Assembly: GCA_035549075.1 (NCBI GenBank) | Contig: DASZRT010000143.1 | Location: 62,001 to 126,000 of the forward strand | Direction of reading: 5' to 3' | DNA length: 64,000 nucleotides | Source: DASZFV01 sp035549075 | GTDB taxonomy: Bacteria; Myxococcota_A; Polyangia; Fen-1088 | Shown: positions 61,502-64,000 of the stretch, one piece after another | How the letters are laid out: each line of letters opens with the position of its first letter | Numbering within the stretch: position 1 is the stretch's first letter | Position numbers and translations under genes: made by a program | The notes under the pieces: generated by a model | Seen by the model: only the letters and a program-made list of their open reading frames with translations | Told to the model about the DNA's origin: nothing | Databases searched by the model: none

Positions 61502-62710
61502 TCACAGGCCGAACATGTACGAGCAGTACGGGTGGCCGGACGCGCAGAACTCGGTGTGGCCCTGCCCGTCGACCGACAGGCGGTGCGAGCCCTTGTACGG
61601 CGGCGTGCCGGCCGGGGCGTCCTGCATCGTGTGGACGACGTCGCCGAGGTAGCCGAGCAACCCCGTCGTCACGGTGTAGTGGCTCTTGTAGCCGTTGTCC
61701 GTCGGCGCGGGCTCGTCGTTCGAGCCCCAGATCGCCCACATGCGCTCGACCGGCGTCGCCGACGGGATCTTGAGCCAAGTCGAGTCGGGGTGACCTTCCG
61801 ACTGCGGCCCCGAGGTCGAGACGCCGAGGCCGATGCGCACGTAGCGCGCGATGACCGCGAGGTGGGTCGCGCCGTACGAGTAGCCGATGAAGCACCCGTC
61901 CGACCAGCGCATGGTGCCGTCCTGGTTGAGGTACCAGCCCCAGTCCGCGCCCTGATCGTTCGTCTTCAGGTATTCGATGGCCTTGAGCAGGCGGCCCTCG
62001 ATGCTGTCGGCGCGCGTGGTGTTCGTGGCCGCGGGCGTGCGGCCGCCGCCGTCGAACTGGTTCATGCGCGTGTTGCCCATGGCGTCGGGGCTGCCGTCGC
62101 CCGCGCCGATGGCGTTCGAGTACGCGACGGAGAACACGTGGTAGCCCTGGCTCGCCGCCCAGAAGCCGATGCCCTGGCCCGGACCCGTGCCGATGCCCGT
62201 GAGGACGACGCACAGCTTTTTCTTGAGCGGCTTCGACGTGTCGACGTCGGCGCTCTCCATGTCGTTGGGGTGGCTCGTCGGATCGGACACCATCGGGTCG
62301 AGCTGCTTGGCCGTGAACTTCACCGAGTGGCGCTTGGCATCGAGCACCATCATCTCGCGCCACGGCGGCGTGTCGCCGACGCCGCCCGCGCCCGTCGAGC
62401 CGCCGGAGGCGCCGCCCGTCGACGAGCCACCGGCGCCGCCGCTCCCGCCCGTCGCCGACGCGCCACCCGAACCGCCTTGCGGCGTCGTCGTGCCGCCCGT
62501 GCCGCCAGTTTCGGGCGGCGTCGTGTCGCCGCCGGTGCCGCCGCTCGCGGCCGGTGAGCCGCCGCCGCCCGTCGCCGACGCCCCGGCCGAACCACCTTGC
62601 GCGGTCGAGCCGCCCGTGCCCGGCGTGCCTCCCGTCGGCGCGTTGCCGCACGCGGCGAAAAGAAGAGTGCCGGCGAGGCACGACGTCAACGCGAGCGGCA
62701 ACTTGATCAC
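61502..62710 (-). CDS. Gly/Thr-linker lipoprotein with serine-hydrolase (alpha/beta hydrolase) domain, BPSS1187-like
   Basis: 402 residues from GTG 62710 with AAGGAG upstream. Lipobox is LLFAAC; the ~105-residue linker has units such as GGTGGDTTPP and GGASATGG. The domain has KKKLCVVLTGIGTGPGQG, YHVFSVAYSNAIG and the nucleophile motif CFIGYSYGATHLAV. A late His is in SVDGQGHTEFC, which ends near the C-terminal Cys pair. It is not a close paralogue of the esterase array (no SAGC or CVD motif) and resembles proteins described as BPSS1187-like; that match is from memory. Probably a secreted esterase or lipase-type enzyme of unknown substrate. Confidence 0.78.
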   Translation of the reverse strand: MIKLPLALTSCLAGTLLFAACGNAPTGGTPGTGGSTAQGGSAGASATGGGGSPAASGGTGGDTTPPETGGTGGTTTPQGGSGGASATGGSGGAGGSSTGGASGGSTGAGGVGDTPPWREMMVLDAKRHSVKFTAKQLDPMVSDPTSHPNDMESADVDTSKPLKKKLCVVLTGIGTGPGQGIGFWAASQGYHVFSVAYSNAIGAGDGSPDAMGNTRMNQFDGGGRTPAATNTTRADSIEGRLLKAIEYLKTNDQGADWGWYLNQDGTMRWSDGCFIGYSYGATHLAVIARYVRIGLGVSTSGPQSEGHPDSTWLKIPSATPVERMWAIWGSNDEPAPTDNGYKSHYTVTTGLLGYLGDVVHTMQDAPAGTPPYKGSHRLSVDGQGHTEFCASGHPYCSYMFGL

Positions 62711-62850
62711 GGCGTCTCCTTCGGTGGAAACGGGACGCTATCGCCGCCACGCGCGGCCCTGGGGCGTCGGTCAGGCGACGAATGCACGGCTCGCGTCACC
62801 GCGATGCAGTAGTGCATTCCAGAATCTCGAACCTCTCCGGAGGCCCCCTC

Positions 62851-63972
62851 ATGAAGAACCATCGCTTTGGAAGCGTCGCCGCCGCGTTGTCGGCGATGGG
62901 GTTGATCTTCGCCGCAGAGCCCACGCGCGCCGCCGTCCCCGCGGACTACACCGGCACGCCGTTCATGGGCACACCGTGGCCGATCCCCGGCCGCGTCGAC
63001 TTCGAGAACTTCGACCTGGGCGGCATGGGCGTCTCGTGGCGCGTCGACGACCACACCGGGAACTTCGGCGTCGGCGGCTGCCCCGCCAACACTTACCGCA
63101 ACGACCTGCCGCACCCGCAGCTGTGCGAGACGAACACGAACCCCGGCGAGGTGGACCTTTACAGCGCCGGGCCCATGATGGGTCAGCACTACCCGAGCGA
63201 CGCCATGCCGCAGTCGATTTACATCGGCTACACGCACGGCGCGGACTGGGTGCGCATCACCGTCGACGTCGCGAAGGCCGGCATGTACAAGCTCAGCTCG
63301 GTGTGGGCCTCCGATCCCGGCGGCGCCGGCGCGATCCACTTTCAGCTGCTCTTCAACAACGTGATGAAAGCGGACGTGTCGCTGCCCGGCACGGGCGGAT
63401 ACCACAACTGGGTCGCGTTTCCCGACTTCGCGACGGTTCAGCTCGACGCCGGCGTCCAGGTGTTCCAGTTCAACTCGAAGTCGATGCACATCAACTACGA
63501 CTACATCCAGTTCACGTACGTGAACGCCGACGGCTCGCTCGATCCCGGCGCGGGCGGCGGGGGCGGCGCGGGCGGATCGACGGGCGCGGGCGGATCGACG
63601 CCGACCGGGGGCACGGGCGGCAGCCCCGCTACCGGCGGCAGCGGCGGCGCGACGGGCGCGGGCGGAGACACCTCGACGGGCACGGGCGGCGTCATCGGCG
63701 CGGGCGGAGACACGGCGACGAACACGGGCGGCGTCACTGGCGCGGGCGGAGACACGGCGACCGGCGCGGGCGGCAGCTCGACGCCCACGGGCGGCACCAG
63801 CGGCTCCGTCGGCGGCGCGACTGGGTCGTCGGGCGGAACGACGGGCTCGCACTCCACGAGCCGGAGCGGCGGCTGCGCCCTCGCGCCGACGTCCCACCCG
63901 AGCTCGGCCGCTGCGCTCGCCGTCTTCGCGCTCGTCGCGGGCATGGCCGGGAGGCGACGGCGCCGCCGGTGA
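62851..63972 (+). CDS. CBM6-like carbohydrate-binding surface protein with MYXO-CTERM-like tail
   Basis: 373 residues from ATG 62851, set by CCGGAGG. The signal peptide ends TRA-AVPA, without a lipobox. The N-terminal ~190 residues read like a CBM6/jelly-roll module: PWPIPGRVDFENFDLGG, VSWRVDDHTGN, NTYRNDLPHPQ, DWVRITVDVAKAGMYKLSSVWAS and FQFNSKSMHINYDYIQFTYV. A ~130-residue GGSTGAGGSTPTGG linker leads to GGCALAPTS, a hydrophobic helix and RRRRRR, a MYXO-CTERM-like sorting signal. It probably holds a sugar-binding head on the cell surface. No catalytic domain is present. Divergent from the hydrolase lipoprotein across 140 bases. Confidence 0.87.
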   Translation: MKNHRFGSVAAALSAMGLIFAAEPTRAAVPADYTGTPFMGTPWPIPGRVDFENFDLGGMGVSWRVDDHTGNFGVGGCPANTYRNDLPHPQLCETNTNPGEVDLYSAGPMMGQHYPSDAMPQSIYIGYTHGADWVRITVDVAKAGMYKLSSVWASDPGGAGAIHFQLLFNNVMKADVSLPGTGGYHNWVAFPDFATVQLDAGVQVFQFNSKSMHINYDYIQFTYVNADGSLDPGAGGGGGAGGSTGAGGSTPTGGTGGSPATGGSGGATGAGGDTSTGTGGVIGAGGDTATNTGGVTGAGGDTATGAGGSSTPTGGTSGSVGGATGSSGGTTGSHSTSRSGGCALAPTSHPSSAAALAVFALVAGMAGRRRRRR

Positions 63973-64000
63973 GCCCGAACGGCGCGTCACCGACAACGCT

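Overview
The window is high-GC DNA (strong preference for G or C at third codon positions) from what looks like a myxobacterium (Myxococcota), most likely Polyangiales-like. The evidence is the style of the proteins: many lipoproteins whose lipobox cysteine is followed by a long Gly/Thr/Ser linker (GGSTGTGG-type), three proteins ending in a MYXO-CTERM-like tail (Cys, hydrophobic helix, Arg run), a giant protein of myxobacterial Cys-rich repeats, delta-60 repeats, and several multi-CXXCH lipoproteins. No ribosomal marker, tRNA, rRNA, phage, IS element or CRISPR array was seen, so the placement is an inference.

Layout. 0-3.4 kb: an ECF sigma / FecR-like / exported-protein operon (leftward, last gene cut by the window edge) divergent from a small response regulator. 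3.4-9.8 kb: a large PQQ-type propeller surface protein, a TIGR02960-like ECF sigma factor divergent from an ABM-like protein, a charged heptad-repeat protein and a tethered lectin-fold lipoprotein. 9.8-16.8 kb: a tightly overlapping leftward operon RDD - SpoIIM - membrane protein - DUF4129/DUF4350 fusion - MoxR ATPase - DUF58, a recognised envelope-associated module. 16.8-20 kb: a leftward delta-60 lipoprotein plus two-CXXCH lipoprotein, divergent from pirin, with two Fur-box-like operators around the lipoprotein start. 20-30 kb: methyltransferase, EamA transporter, trypsin-like surface protease, GH95-like glycosidase, threonine ammonia-lyase, a cytochrome-like protein and small exported proteins.

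30-37.7 kb is a leftward run of secreted hydrolases: an SGNH hydrolase, an outer-membrane-type lipoprotein and four paralogous PHB-depolymerase/feruloyl-esterase-like lipoproteins, interrupted by one SDR dehydrogenase. A fifth paralogue lies at 46.8-48 kb and an unrelated serine-hydrolase lipoprotein at 61.5-62.7 kb. 38-46.8 kb holds a 1.35-kilo-residue Cys-rich repeat protein with a fibro-slime domain, then a multiheme metallophosphatase-like lipoprotein, a beta-barrel porin-like protein and a Cys-rich lipoprotein. 48-56 kb has an F5/8C (discoidin) protein, a D-2-hydroxyacid dehydrogenase, and a coupled run of histidine phosphatase, TonB-domain/TonB-receptor fusion, lipoprotein and a 27-residue basic peptide, then a YkgJ-type protein. 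56-61 kb has a tethered diheme lipoprotein and a divergent di-heme oxidoreductase ending at a clear intrinsic terminator. 61-64 kb has a DksA/TraR zinc-finger protein, the last hydrolase lipoprotein and a CBM6-like surface protein.

Taken together the window reads as an envelope and surface-protein region: extracellular esterases, glycosidase and carbohydrate-binding modules for polymer use, heme lipoproteins and a porin for redox or transport at the outer membrane, and sigma factors and iron control to switch them. The functional links between these groups are inference from neighbourhood and architecture.
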